Below are positions 18,857 through 28,021 of a stretch of 64,000 nt of DNA, piece after piece. The position numbers were made by a program, and so were the translations under genes. This stretch comes from Myxococcales bacterium (GTDB taxonomy: Bacteria; Myxococcota_A; Bradymonadia; UBA7976; UBA1532), in assembly GCA_020633435.1 (NCBI GenBank), contig JACKDP010000006.1:496001-560000 (forward strand), written 5' to 3'. A model generated the notes under the pieces. It searched no databases. It was not told the origin of the DNA and worked only from the letters and a program-made list of their open reading frames with translations. How positions within the stretch are numbered: the stretch's first letter is position 1; each line of letters starts with the position of its first letter.

Positions 18857-20758
18857 ATGAAAGACACCGACATCGCAGGCATGGGCGAGGAGCCCGAGTA
18901 CCGTCCGCGCTCCAAGGCGCCCCTGGCCATCGCGCTCCTGGTCGTCCTCCTGGGCGGCGGTGGCTGGTTCGCGTGGAAGGCCATGACCACCACCGATCCG
19001 TTCCGCGTGCTCGTCGCCATCGACTTCGAGGGGCAGTGGTTCGAGGGCTCGAAGCCCGCCGCCCGCCTCGTGGACGACCTGAACAGCCAGCTCGAGGGCC
19101 TGGGCTTCGACGTGGTGCGGGGCGGCGATCCGGCCGTCCTCGCCGTCCTGGAGGACAACGCCGGCGACCTGCTGGCGGCGGCGCGCAAGCTCAAGGCCAG
19201 CTACCTCATCGGGGGCCGCGTCGCCGTCGAGCGCGTGCAGCACGAGGTCGCCGACGGCGGCTACACCGAGGTGCGGGCCAACGCCGGCATCGAGCTGCAG
19301 CACGTCGACGACGCCACCCCCGCGAAGATGGCCATCCAGAGCTGGTCGGGGGCCCGTGATCCCGAGCGCGCCCTGATGCTGCTGGCCGACGGCGTCTTCG
19401 CGCGGAAGATCGGCGCGGCCGTGGTGCCGGCGCTCGTCGACCACCCGACCCTGGCCCCCAAGCTGCGGGGCGACGGGGCCGACAAGAAGGCCATGGACGC
19501 CAAGACGACGGCCAAGCTGCGCAAGGCCGAGGCCTACGTCCAGGCGCGCGGGCAGGCGCTCTCCACGGCCGCCAAGGCCTACGCGGCCTTCCGCCTGCGC
19601 CGCCTGGAGGACGAGAAGGGCCCCCGCCCCGTGAGCTACCACGGCACCACCGCCGAGGAGGACGGCCTCATCGGCACCGGGCCTGACGGCTTCCTCGTCA
19701 AGACCGCCGACGAGGAGCTCTACGTGAACCCCGAGAGCAGCCAGATGCGCCGGCTCGAGGCCATGGAGGGCCTCGTCTGGAAGCGCCCCGACGACCAGGG
19801 CACCGTCGTGCGGCCGCTGTGGACGGGCTACAACATCTACAGCTACCCCGGCGTGACGGCCGACGGCGGCGTCGCCGCCCTGGTCGAGGACCTGTTCGGC
19901 TGGGCCAAGACCGTCACCCTCATCGGCCGCGACGGGAAGTTCCAGCGCCTGCGGGTCGACCCCAAGCACCGCTACTCCAACCTCACGCCCTCCCCGACGG
20001 GCAAGGCCGTGGCCTTCTACGACCGGGAGTGCCGCCGCTGCGAGGACACCCTGGTGGTGCTGGACGCGGCCGGCAAGCCGCGCTTCCAGGCCGACCGCGA
20101 GGGGGGCCGCTTCGAGGGCTACGCCTGGCTCGATGACGACCGCCTCGTGGTCATGCACACCCCGGCCACCCGCCTGGGCGGCGAGCCGCCGGTGGACGAC
20201 GAGGAGGGCGAGGAGGAGGAGGACGGCGGCGCCGAGGCCGCGGCGGCGGGCGACGCGCCCCCGACCCGCATGTTCGACGGCGTGGACCAGACCATCTGGC
20301 TGCTCGACATCCGCAACTCGACGGTCGTGCCCCAGTCGCTCTACGTCGTGGACGAGGGCCAGTCCCTCGCCTGGGTCCGCGCCAGCCGGGACGGCGGCAA
20401 GGTCGCGTTTTCTGGGCGGAATCAGGACGGACCCGCCATCGCGGTCCTGGACGTCGAGGCCCGCGTCATGACCTTCATCCCCACGCCCGGCCCGACCGAG
20501 GCCCCCGTCTTCTCGCCCGACGGCGCCTCCGTCGCCTTCAACGTCTGGCCCCGGGGCCAGGGCCGCGACGCCGAGATCGGCCTCGCGCCCGCGGCCGGCG
20601 GCGAGGTCACGGTGCTGACCGACAACCCGCACGACGACCGCTACCCGCACTTCAGCCACGACGGCCAGCGCATCTTCTTCGAGTCGCGCGGCGACGACCC
20701 CAACTTCCCCCGCAAGCGGAACATCAGCTTCATCGCCTCGGTGGCGGTGGCGCCGTGA
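18857..20758 (+). CDS. Membrane-anchored TolB-like beta-propeller protein
   Basis: A 633-residue protein with one N-terminal transmembrane helix (LAIALLVVLLGGGGWFAW) and a large periplasmic part. Residues of about 50-220 look like a TolB N-terminal/lipoprotein-type alpha-beta domain (FRVLVAIDFEGQWFEGSK, then LKASYLIGGRVAVERV). The rest holds propeller blades with WD40/PD40 features (SPTGKAVAFYDRE, ASRDGGKVAFSGRNQDG, FSPDGASVAFNVWPRG, FSHDGQRIFFESRG) and a highly acidic insertion (DDEEGEEEEDGG). Its stop overlaps the next gene's GTG by 4 bp, so the two proteins are probably partners. Specific function unknown. Confidence 0.75.
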   Translation: MKDTDIAGMGEEPEYRPRSKAPLAIALLVVLLGGGGWFAWKAMTTTDPFRVLVAIDFEGQWFEGSKPAARLVDDLNSQLEGLGFDVVRGGDPAVLAVLEDNAGDLLAAARKLKASYLIGGRVAVERVQHEVADGGYTEVRANAGIELQHVDDATPAKMAIQSWSGARDPERALMLLADGVFARKIGAAVVPALVDHPTLAPKLRGDGADKKAMDAKTTAKLRKAEAYVQARGQALSTAAKAYAAFRLRRLEDEKGPRPVSYHGTTAEEDGLIGTGPDGFLVKTADEELYVNPESSQMRRLEAMEGLVWKRPDDQGTVVRPLWTGYNIYSYPGVTADGGVAALVEDLFGWAKTVTLIGRDGKFQRLRVDPKHRYSNLTPSPTGKAVAFYDRECRRCEDTLVVLDAAGKPRFQADREGGRFEGYAWLDDDRLVVMHTPATRLGGEPPVDDEEGEEEEDGGAEAAAAGDAPPTRMFDGVDQTIWLLDIRNSTVVPQSLYVVDEGQSLAWVRASRDGGKVAFSGRNQDGPAIAVLDVEARVMTFIPTPGPTEAPVFSPDGASVAFNVWPRGQGRDAEIGLAPAAGGEVTVLTDNPHDDRYPHFSHDGQRIFFESRGDDPNFPRKRNISFIASVAVAP

Positions 20759-22893
20759 GCGAGGCCCTGGATGACGAGGCCGACGCCGGCCCCGGCTACG
20801 ACCCGGCGGGCCTGCGCCTCCGCGGCCGCGCCCGCCTGGGCGGCGTCGCCGTCGCACTGGCCACCGTGCTGCCCTACGAGGTCGTCGACGGGCAGCCCCA
20901 GTTCCTGTGGCACCTGGCCGGCGAGCTGGGGCCCGCTGGCCTGCTGGCCTACCTCGCGCCGGCCCTCGCCGGCCTGGGCATCGTCGCCGCCAGCTTCGTC
21001 GTGCGGCGCAGCGCGACGCTGGCCCTCGTGGTCATCGGCGCCCTCGCGGCGGCCGGCGTCCTGATCCACCTCGGCGCCGACGCCTCCGCCTGGGACCTGG
21101 TGGCGCTGCCCGACGCGGTGGGCCGCAGCCCCCTCATCCCCCTGCTCTGCCTGGCCCTGACGGCCGCCGGCTCCAGCCTCACGTTCGCCGAGCGCACCCG
21201 CCGCGCGGGCCAGGCGGTGCTCATCGCGGCCGTCGTCCTGGCCGTGGGCTTCTACACCTGGCCCGGCCGCGGCGAGGCCCCCATCCAGGCCGCCGTCCGC
21301 CTGCTCGGGCAGGTGGGCGACGTGCCCGACTGGCGCTTCCAGCTCGGGTTCATCATCTTCGCCATCATCCTGCTCTGGCCGGCGCTCATCAGCCTGATCG
21401 GCCTCGTCCACCTGAAGATCCCGGCCCCCGACGACCAGCCGCTCGTGGGCATCGTGGCGCGGTATGGCCTCGCGGCGCTGCTGGGCATGCTCGTCTTCCG
21501 GGGCATCCCCGGCGCCGCCCAGGGCTGGGGCACCTTCCACGCCATCGGCGCCATCGTCTGCCTGACCGGGCTGGTCTCGCTGACGGCCGGCGCCCTCGTC
21601 GTGGCCATCGGCACCCTGGCCGCCCCGCCGGGCGCCGACGCGGAGGCCGATCCGCGCCCCGCCGCGCGCCGGGCGGGCGTCTTCGTGCTGGCCGCCGTCG
21701 TCCTGGTGTCGGGCGCGCAGTGGGTCCTGGCCCGGCCGCCGTCCAAGGGGGTCGACTGGACGCTCAAGGCGGCGACCCCGGCCGGGGACGCCCTCTTCAG
21801 CGACACCCTCATGGCCTGGAACCGCGCGCGCCTGCGCTGGGATCGCCAGGCCCGCTCCGCCTCGGGCGCCGAGGCGCTGCTGGCCGTCAAGGCGGCCGGC
21901 CGCACGCTGGTCGACGCGGCCCAGGCCTTCGATCCGAGCCTCGCCCCGGCGTTCGAGCGCCTGACGCGCGAGTCGCGGGACCTCGGGCTCGCGGGCCGGC
22001 GGTGGCACCGGCTCGTCGCGGACGTGAACGAGGCCATCCGCGCCGCCGGGCAGCCCTACTACCTCGACCCGACGGTGCTGACGCTGCGCGGCGACGGCGA
22101 GGCCCGGCGCCACTTTCGGATGCGGGCCTACCGGGTCACGCGCGTCCGGCGCTTCGACGTCGAGGGCGACGCCTTCGCGACGCTGCATGTCGATCGTATC
22201 GACGGGGGCACGGGGGCCAGCCCCCTGCTCGGATTCTCTCGTGATCTTCAGCCCTTCGCCATCGTGCTGCTGCCCGAGATCCAGAGCTTCCAGGAGGAGC
22301 TGGCCGACGGCGCCGCCGCCGATCCGCCCACCTGCCTGGCCGGCAGCGGCTCGGATCCCAACGACGAGGCGGAGGAGATCGCGGCCGATGTGTGCGGGAA
22401 GTTCCTGGCGAAGGCGGTGGCCGAGCTGGGGGCGGGCCTGCCCGCCGCCGCGGCCGCCGTCGTGGACCGGCACGAGCTGCAGCACCAGATCGACGGCCCG
22501 GTCGTGCCCATGGCGCCGCTCGTGGCCGAGCGCCTGGCCCACCGCGGCGAGGAGGTGCGCGAGCGCGTGAACCGCGAGCTGTCCGCCTACCTGGCGCAGC
22601 TCACCGCGGACGACGCCCCGCCCCACCTGGGCGCCGTGCAGCTCGCCCGGCTGGCCATCGGCAGCCGCGGCCGCCGCATCTACCCCATCACGGGTCTGCT
22701 GGCCCTGGAAGCCCTGACGGGCCACCCCACCCTGCTCGACTCGGGGCCGGTGGGCGACGGGCTGGCCCAGGCGCTCAGCGAGATCAGCGCCGACAGCCCC
22801 GACGCGCTGCGCGCCCGCGCCCGCGCCGCCTGGGCCCGCCAGTACGGCGCCGACCTGCCGGCCATCGTGGCGCAGGACGTCGTCAGCCCCTGA
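20755..22893 (+). CDS. Polytopic membrane protein with C-terminal HExxH (gluzincin-like) domain
   Basis: A 712-residue protein from a GTG at 20755, coupled to the propeller gene (GTGA). The first 330 residues hold about eight hydrophobic segments. The C-terminal extracytoplasmic part contains H573-E574-L-Q-H577 in VVDRHELQHQIDG, followed about 30 residues later by VNRELSAYLAQL with E608. This matches the HExxH + downstream Glu zinc site of gluzincins. An Asp/Glu-flanked Cys pair (PTCLAGSG...AADVCGKF) lies just before it. It may be a membrane-bound metallopeptidase acting with the propeller protein. No known family recognised. Confidence 0.7.
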   Translation: MSEALDDEADAGPGYDPAGLRLRGRARLGGVAVALATVLPYEVVDGQPQFLWHLAGELGPAGLLAYLAPALAGLGIVAASFVVRRSATLALVVIGALAAAGVLIHLGADASAWDLVALPDAVGRSPLIPLLCLALTAAGSSLTFAERTRRAGQAVLIAAVVLAVGFYTWPGRGEAPIQAAVRLLGQVGDVPDWRFQLGFIIFAIILLWPALISLIGLVHLKIPAPDDQPLVGIVARYGLAALLGMLVFRGIPGAAQGWGTFHAIGAIVCLTGLVSLTAGALVVAIGTLAAPPGADAEADPRPAARRAGVFVLAAVVLVSGAQWVLARPPSKGVDWTLKAATPAGDALFSDTLMAWNRARLRWDRQARSASGAEALLAVKAAGRTLVDAAQAFDPSLAPAFERLTRESRDLGLAGRRWHRLVADVNEAIRAAGQPYYLDPTVLTLRGDGEARRHFRMRAYRVTRVRRFDVEGDAFATLHVDRIDGGTGASPLLGFSRDLQPFAIVLLPEIQSFQEELADGAAADPPTCLAGSGSDPNDEAEEIAADVCGKFLAKAVAELGAGLPAAAAAVVDRHELQHQIDGPVVPMAPLVAERLAHRGEEVRERVNRELSAYLAQLTADDAPPHLGAVQLARLAIGSRGRRIYPITGLLALEALTGHPTLLDSGPVGDGLAQALSEISADSPDALRARARAAWARQYGADLPAIVAQDVVSP

Positions 22894-22894
22894 G

Positions 22895-23740
22895 TCAGGG
22901 CTTCTTGAGCGCCTCCCAGGTGCTGGCCTGGAGCGCCTGGGCGTGCCGCTTGAAGATGGCCATGCGCGTGGCCTTGAGCTTCAAGCGCGCCTCCACCTGG
23001 TAGGCCTCGACGAGGGGGGCGCCGAGCCCGGCGACCTCGGCGTAGTTGGCCTTCAGCTTCGCCACCACCTCGCCCGCCTCGCCCGTGGCGCCCGCCATGC
23101 CCAGCGACTTGAGCAGCCCGTCGACGTCCTTGGCGTCGGCGACGACGCGCATCGGCTGGAGGTCGCGGAAGAACGGGAAGTGGCCCGTGAGGCGGCAGCC
23201 CTCGCCGACGGGCTCGAGGGCGTCGAGGGCCAGCGGGCGCTCCAGCTCCCCCAGGCCGCGCACGAAGCGCTCGGCGTCGGCCATCGAGGGGAACTCGATG
23301 ACCATCCGGTGCACCCCGACCACCTGGGCGTCGTCGTAGTGGATGCCCTGGGCCGCCTCCACCTCCACCGGCGGGGGCGCCGGGGCCGGCTCCGTCTTCA
23401 GCCGCAGCTCGTCCATGCGGCCCAGGCCCAGGCGGTCGGCGTAGAGCTTCAGGTACGCGGTGGCCTCGCCCGCGTCCGCGGCCTCCAGCGACGCCACCGG
23501 GATGCGCACCAGCACCTTCGCCTCGGTGAGCTCGCGGTCGAGGCGCTGCTCGTCGGCCTTCAGGCTCTCCAGGTTCGACACGAGCGCCTGGTGGGCGCTG
23601 CGGTACTTCACCGAGTCGCGCCAGGCCGCCCGGAGCTCGGGCGTCGACGACGAGGGCGCGGCGGCCGCCGGATCGGCGTCCCGCTGGCCGCAGCCACCGC
23701 CGGCGACCGACAACAGCAACAGAATCAGTGACTTGCGCAT
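22895..23740 (-). CDS. Lipoprotein of unknown function
   Basis: A 281-residue lipoprotein (signal MRKSLILLLLSVAGGGCGQ). A heptad-like helix of about 60 residues (LRAAWRDSVKYRSAHQALVS...RLDRELTEAKV) is followed by a mixed alpha/beta domain. The pattern is reminiscent of small periplasmic coiled-coil proteins such as PilO-type subunits, but I see no firm match. It starts 5 bp after the stop of glgP and would be co-transcribed with it, though a functional link to glycogen is not obvious. The 3' end almost touches that of the convergent membrane-protein gene. Confidence 0.72.
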   Translation of the reverse strand: MRKSLILLLLSVAGGGCGQRDADPAAAAPSSSTPELRAAWRDSVKYRSAHQALVSNLESLKADEQRLDRELTEAKVLVRIPVASLEAADAGEATAYLKLYADRLGLGRMDELRLKTEPAPAPPPVEVEAAQGIHYDDAQVVGVHRMVIEFPSMADAERFVRGLGELERPLALDALEPVGEGCRLTGHFPFFRDLQPMRVVADAKDVDGLLKSLGMAGATGEAGEVVAKLKANYAEVAGLGAPLVEAYQVEARLKLKATRMAIFKRHAQALQASTWEALKKP

Positions 23741-23744
23741 GCGC

Positions 23745-25826
23745 TCAGCCCGGCGCGTACAGGTGGTGGACGTAGTCGATCACCTGCCGGTCGCTGGAGA
23801 AGCGCGGCGTGCACGTGGCGATGGACGCCTTCATCCGCCGGATCCAGCCGTGGGGCACCCCCGCCTTGTCGCGGTCGAAGTAGGCCGGGATGACCTCCTC
23901 GGCCAGCAGGCGGTAGAGGGAGTCGGCGTCGGCGGCGTCCTGCTCCGCCTCGGAGGCGTAGGCCCGCGCCTCGCCGATGGCCCAGCCGTTCTGGCCGTTG
24001 TAGCCCTCGGGCCACCAGCCATCGAGGATGGAGAGGTTCAGCGCGCCGTTCATCGCGGCCTTCATGCCGCTGGTGCCGCTGGCCTCCTTGGGGCGCCGCG
24101 GGTTGTTCAGCCAGACGTCCACGCCCTGGGTGAGCGCGCGGCCCAGCTCGATGTCGTAGTCCTCGATGAGCAGCACCTTCCCGGCCAGGGCCGGCGAGGC
24201 GCTGTGGCGGTGCACGGCGGCCACGAGCTCCTTGCCCCGGGTGTCGGCCGGGTGGGCCTTGCCCGCGAAGAGCACCTGCACCGGGCCCGGCGCGGCCTCC
24301 AGGATGGCCAGCAGGCGCGGCAGATCGCTGAACAGCAGGTCGGCGCGCTTGTAGGGCGCGAACCGGCGCGCGAACCCGATGGTGAGGGCGTCGGGATCGA
24401 GGCGGTCGGGGAACGGCGGCAGGCCCAGCCGCTCGCGGCGGCGGGCCTCGCGCGCCCGGGCCAGCCCCAGCAGTCGCACCTTGAGCTGCTGGTGCACCGT
24501 CCAGAGGGCCGCGTCATCGACGGCCGCGACGCGCTGCCAGACGGCGTCCGTCTCGGGGCGGGCCCGGAAGTCGGGGCCCAGCTCCAGGGCCATCACGTCG
24601 ACGAGCTCGGGCGCCTGCCAGCTCGGCGGGTGCACGCCGTTGGTGACGTGGGTGATGGGCACCTCGTCGGTGGGCGGGCTGCCGAAGTACCGGCCGAACA
24701 TCTCCCGCGAGACCTCGCCGTGCAGCGCCGCCACGCCGTTGAGGTGGTCGCAGGTGGCCATCGCCAGGAACGTCATGTTGAAGACCGCCCGCGGGTCGCC
24801 CTCGTCGGGCCAGTGGCCGAGGGCCATCAGGCCGCGCTGGTCCAGGCCCACGGCGTCGGCCCACCAGGCGAGGTAGCGCCACGCCAGATCCACGTCGAAG
24901 CGATCGTGCCCCGCCTCCACCGGCGTGTGGGTGGTGAAGACGCTGTTCGGCCGGATGCGCGCGATGGCGGCGGGCACGTCGGCGGCCGCCCCGCTGGCCC
25001 GGAGCTGGCGGATGCGCTCCAGGTTCAGGAACGAGGAGTGGCCCTCGTTGAGGTGGAAGACGGCTGGCTCGATGCCGAGGGCCGCGAGGGCCCGCACGCC
25101 GCCGACGCCGAGGACGAGCTCCTGCTGGATGCGCCCTTCGACGCCACCGCCATAGAGCTGTGCCGTAATCCCGCGGAACTCTTCGGGGTTTTCGGGGATG
25201 TCGGTGTCGAGCAGGTAGAGCGAGACGCGCCCCACCGGCAGCCGCCAGACCGCCGCCCGGCAGGGTCGTCCCGCCATCGGCACCTCGACGACGAGGGGCG
25301 CGCCGGCCGCGTCCTCGCACCGCACGAGCGGGTAGTCGGCGAAGTCGTACGTCCGGTACTCGGTGAGCTGCTCACCCGTCGGGCCCAGGGCCTGGCGGCC
25401 GTAGCCGTGCCGGTACAGCAGCCCGACGGCGACGAACGGCAGGCCCAGGTCGGCCGCGCTCTTGACGTGGTCGCCGGCCAGGATGCCCAGGCCGCCCGAG
25501 TAGATGCGGACGGACTCGTGCAGGCCGAACTCGGCGCTAAAGTAGGCCACCGTCCCCGGCAGGGGCCGGCCAGCGAGGTCGTGCCAGCTCGGGGCGGCGT
25601 CCTCGGCCGCGCGGCGGGCCTCCAGGCTCGCCAGCAGGGCCTCGCCCTCGGCGTCCATGGCGGCCTCGACGGCGGGCCGGCCCAGCGTCCGCAGCAGGGC
25701 GACCGGGCGGTGCTCCAGGGCGGCCCAGGTGGTCGGATCGAGGCGCTCCCAGAGGGCGCCGGCCCCCGGCTGCCAGCTCCACCAGAGGTCGAGCGCCAGC
25801 CTCTCCAGTCGGTCGTACAGGTCCAT
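23745..25826 (-). CDS. glgP: Alpha-glucan phosphorylase (GT35, short bacterial type)
   Basis: A 693-residue phosphorylase of the compact class that releases glucose-1-phosphate from glycogen or maltodextrin. Diagnostic stretches: YFSAEFGLHESVRIYSGGLG (substrate/phosphate region), FHLNEGHSSFLNLER, VFTTHTPVEAGHDRFD, HVTNGVHPPSW, FAPYKRADLL, and the PLP site ASGTSGMKAAMNG with the PLP-lysine at about residue 589. The start MDLYDRLERLALDLWW is conserved in the family. A longer in-frame extension upstream is only the antisense of the neighbouring gene. It precedes a lipoprotein by 4 bp and diverges from the NodB-like gene at 25936. Confidence 0.95.
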   Translation of the reverse strand: MDLYDRLERLALDLWWSWQPGAGALWERLDPTTWAALEHRPVALLRTLGRPAVEAAMDAEGEALLASLEARRAAEDAAPSWHDLAGRPLPGTVAYFSAEFGLHESVRIYSGGLGILAGDHVKSAADLGLPFVAVGLLYRHGYGRQALGPTGEQLTEYRTYDFADYPLVRCEDAAGAPLVVEVPMAGRPCRAAVWRLPVGRVSLYLLDTDIPENPEEFRGITAQLYGGGVEGRIQQELVLGVGGVRALAALGIEPAVFHLNEGHSSFLNLERIRQLRASGAAADVPAAIARIRPNSVFTTHTPVEAGHDRFDVDLAWRYLAWWADAVGLDQRGLMALGHWPDEGDPRAVFNMTFLAMATCDHLNGVAALHGEVSREMFGRYFGSPPTDEVPITHVTNGVHPPSWQAPELVDVMALELGPDFRARPETDAVWQRVAAVDDAALWTVHQQLKVRLLGLARAREARRRERLGLPPFPDRLDPDALTIGFARRFAPYKRADLLFSDLPRLLAILEAAPGPVQVLFAGKAHPADTRGKELVAAVHRHSASPALAGKVLLIEDYDIELGRALTQGVDVWLNNPRRPKEASGTSGMKAAMNGALNLSILDGWWPEGYNGQNGWAIGEARAYASEAEQDAADADSLYRLLAEEVIPAYFDRDKAGVPHGWIRRMKASIATCTPRFSSDRQVIDYVHHLYAPG

Positions 25827-25935
25827 GGCGGGATACAACCAGATCGGTGCGGACGGGACAACTGCCGCGGCGCGCCGGGCTTCCCGTCCTGGCGCCGGTG
25901 TACTACCGTCTGCGCCGGACGCGGAGGGGGGTGGC

Positions 25936-26904
25936 GTGACCTCGCTGGTGTTGACGATCACGGTCGAGGCCGACATGCCGCGCGGCGAGGTGCAGGCGCG
26001 CATGACGCTGCAGAACCTGCGCGGGGTCCACCGCCTGCAGCGCCTCTGCGAGCGCTTCGGCATCCAGCCGACGTGGCTGCTGACGTGGCCGGTCGTGGCG
26101 GGCCCCGAGGGCAAGCGCTTCGTCGAGCTGGCCGACCAGGGCCTCGCGGAGGTGGGCACCTGCCTGCAGCCCTGGACGACGCCCCCGTTCGAGGCCCAGG
26201 AGGACCGCCTGGTGGCCACGGGCGTGGCGGGGCGGCCGTCATCGAGCATCGCCGCCAAGCTGACCCACCTGACCCACACCTTCACCGACCGCTTCGGCCG
26301 GGCGCCGCGGGTGCACCGCGCCGTGCGCGCTGGCCTGGACGGCGCGACGCTGCAGGCCCTGGAGCGGCTGGACTACGCCATCGACACGACGGCGGTGCCG
26401 CGGGTGGACGCCACCGCCGACGGCGGCACCGACTGGCGCGACGCCCCGGCGGTGCCGTGGTTCCCCGATCGGCAGCGCCCCGTCGCCCGGGGGGCCAGCC
26501 CCATCCTGGAGGTGCCCGTCTCGACGGGCTACCACCGCGAGGTGCCCGACTTCGTGGATCGGCTGGTCACGCACCTGCCCCCGATGGCGAAGCGGGTGCT
26601 CGCCCGCCCGGGCATCGACGCGCTGCGGCTGCAGCGGCTCGATCCGGTGGCCCACTCGGCGGCGGAGCTGCGGGCCTTCGCCCGGCTGCTGGTGGAGCAG
26701 GGCCTGCCCTGCCTGAACATCGCGCTGCGCTCCCCCGAGCTCTGCGCGGGCCAGTCGCGCCGGTGCCCGGAGGCCGAAGACGTCGAGCGGCTGTTCGCCC
26801 AGCTCGAGGACGTGGTGCGCTACGCGGTGGACGAGCTTCGCGTGCACCCGCGCAGCCTGAGCGGCTTCGGGGCCTGGTACCTCAACGAGACGGCGATGTG
26901 CTGA
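25936..26904 (+). CDS. NodB-like polysaccharide-deacetylase-fold protein, probably inactive
   Basis: A 322-residue cytoplasmic protein starting at a GTG with a G-rich RBS. The overall pattern is that of the WalW-like deacetylase group: an opening LTITVEADM strand, FGIQPTWLLTWPVV, EVGTCLQPWTTPPFE, and HRAVRAGLDGATLQALERLDYAID. In active relatives the first strand reads 'xDVE' and the second motif reads 'HLHPW'. Here the Asp is Thr and both His are replaced (CLQPW), so metal binding is unlikely. It may be a pseudoenzyme or carbohydrate-binding protein. Its 3' end overlaps the convergent DHH gene by 23 bp. Confidence 0.75.
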   Translation: MTSLVLTITVEADMPRGEVQARMTLQNLRGVHRLQRLCERFGIQPTWLLTWPVVAGPEGKRFVELADQGLAEVGTCLQPWTTPPFEAQEDRLVATGVAGRPSSSIAAKLTHLTHTFTDRFGRAPRVHRAVRAGLDGATLQALERLDYAIDTTAVPRVDATADGGTDWRDAPAVPWFPDRQRPVARGASPILEVPVSTGYHREVPDFVDRLVTHLPPMAKRVLARPGIDALRLQRLDPVAHSAAELRAFARLLVEQGLPCLNIALRSPELCAGQSRRCPEAEDVERLFAQLEDVVRYAVDELRVHPRSLSGFGAWYLNETAMC

Positions 26905-27853
26905 GGGCGGCCTCGACCGCCGCCACCACCGTCGCCATCACCGTCTTCAGCCCCCCCTCGATGGTGGCCCCCGCCGCCTGGCGGTGGCCGCCGCCCCGCG
27001 GCGCGAGCTGCTGGGCCAGGGCGGCCACGTCCAGATCGCCGCGCGAGCGCAGGCTGACCTTCACCTTCCCCTGCCCGCGCGCCGTCAGCAGGATGCCCAC
27101 CTCGACGCCCCGCAGGAACACCAGCTCGTCGACGAGCCCCCCGGTGTTCCCCTCGCGACCCTCGGCCGCCGACAGCCCGGCGTAGGCCACCCGGCCCCCG
27201 GCGGCCCGCTGGAATCGCGAGAGAATCCGGCCACGTAGCCGCGCCTTGCCCTCGCCCTGCTCCAGCAGGATGCGCTCGATGAGATCGGTGTGATCGACCC
27301 CGGCCTCCACCAGCCGCGCGGCCGCCCGCAGGGTGTCGGGGGTGGTGTTGCGGTAGCGGAAGGTGCCCGTGTCGAAGACGAGGCCCGCGTAGAGCGCGGT
27401 GGCGATGGGGCCGTCGAGGGCGACGCCCCAGTGGTCGAGCAGGCGGAGCACCAGGCGGGTGGTGCTGGCCTCGGCCGGGTCGAAGAGCCGGGCCGTGACC
27501 GGCGCGTCTACGCTGCTGCGGTGGTGGTCGATCATGACCGTCGTGGCGGCCGCCTCGAAGTGCGCGGCGGCCTGGGCCAGCCGGCGGGGATCACCGTCCA
27601 CCACGACGGCCAGGTCGGCCGGGCCCACCTCGACGTCGGCGGCGTCGAGGTAGCAGTCCGGCTCGCAGATGAAGGCCAGCGTCGGCGGCAGCGGCTCGTC
27701 GAGCACGATCTGCACCCGCGCGTCCGGCCAGCGGCGCGCGACCGCCCGCCGCAAGCCCTCCAGCGCGCCGATGGCGTCGGCGTCCAGGTCGGAGGGCGCC
27801 GTCATGACCACCGTCTTCGCGCCCGCGAACGCCCGCGTCACCTCGTCCAGCAT
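26882..27853 (-). CDS. nrnA: DHH/DHHA1 phosphoesterase (NrnA-like oligoribonuclease/c-di-NMP phosphodiesterase)
   Basis: A 323-residue protein of the NrnA/GdpP-C family. Motifs in order: SDLDADAIGAL (metal Asp), VVVDGD, MIDHHRSS (the DHH motif), LVFDTGTFRYRNT, and DHHA1 glycine-rich GGGHRQAAGA near the end. Family members hydrolyse nanoRNAs, pAp or linear dinucleotides such as pApA and pGpG. It is cytoplasmic. The first motif has Leu-Asp-Ala-Asp where 'HxNPDxDA' is usual, so the first His is missing, a known variation in some subgroups. The start is the ATG at 27853, about 70 bp from the tRNA and transcribed away from it. Confidence 0.9.
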   Translation of the reverse strand: MLDEVTRAFAGAKTVVMTAPSDLDADAIGALEGLRRAVARRWPDARVQIVLDEPLPPTLAFICEPDCYLDAADVEVGPADLAVVVDGDPRRLAQAAAHFEAAATTVMIDHHRSSVDAPVTARLFDPAEASTTRLVLRLLDHWGVALDGPIATALYAGLVFDTGTFRYRNTTPDTLRAAARLVEAGVDHTDLIERILLEQGEGKARLRGRILSRFQRAAGGRVAYAGLSAAEGREGNTGGLVDELVFLRGVEVGILLTARGQGKVKVSLRSRGDLDVAALAQQLAPRGGGHRQAAGATIEGGLKTVMATVVAAVEAALSTSPSR

Positions 27854-27923
27854 CCAGGCTCCTGCGCACTGAGGGGGCGACGAACGTGGCGCCCCGTGTC
27901 GTGAAGGTCTACCATTGTTGAGG

Positions 27924-28005
27924 GCCCGGGTGGTGAAACTGGCAGACACAGAGTACTTAAAATCCTCCGCCTCATGGCATGCGGGTTCGAGTCCCGCCCC
28001 GGGTA
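27924..28005 (+). tRNA. tRNA-Leu (anticodon UAA)
   Basis: Folded by hand: acceptor stem GCCCGGG/CCCGGGT (one G-U), D-stem GTG/CAC, and a 7-nt anticodon loop CTTAAAA with anticodon TAA at 27958-27960. There is a class II variable arm (GCC-TCAT-GGC) and T-stem GCGGG/CCCGC around TTCGAGT. All identity features of tRNA-Leu are present. The anticodon stem GAGTA/TCCTC has one T-C mismatch (27954 with 27964). The 3' end reads A-CC-T, so CCA is not fully encoded and must be added post-transcriptionally. A kinase gene starts 16 bp downstream. Confidence 0.93.
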
Positions 28006-28021
28006 CCTGTTGGAGAGACCA

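Noticed and set aside
27974..28021. Extended start for the HEPN-kinase inside the tRNA
   Set aside because: The in-frame ATG at 27974 lies within tRNA-Leu. The ATG at 28022 has its own weak RBS and gives a sensible N-terminus.
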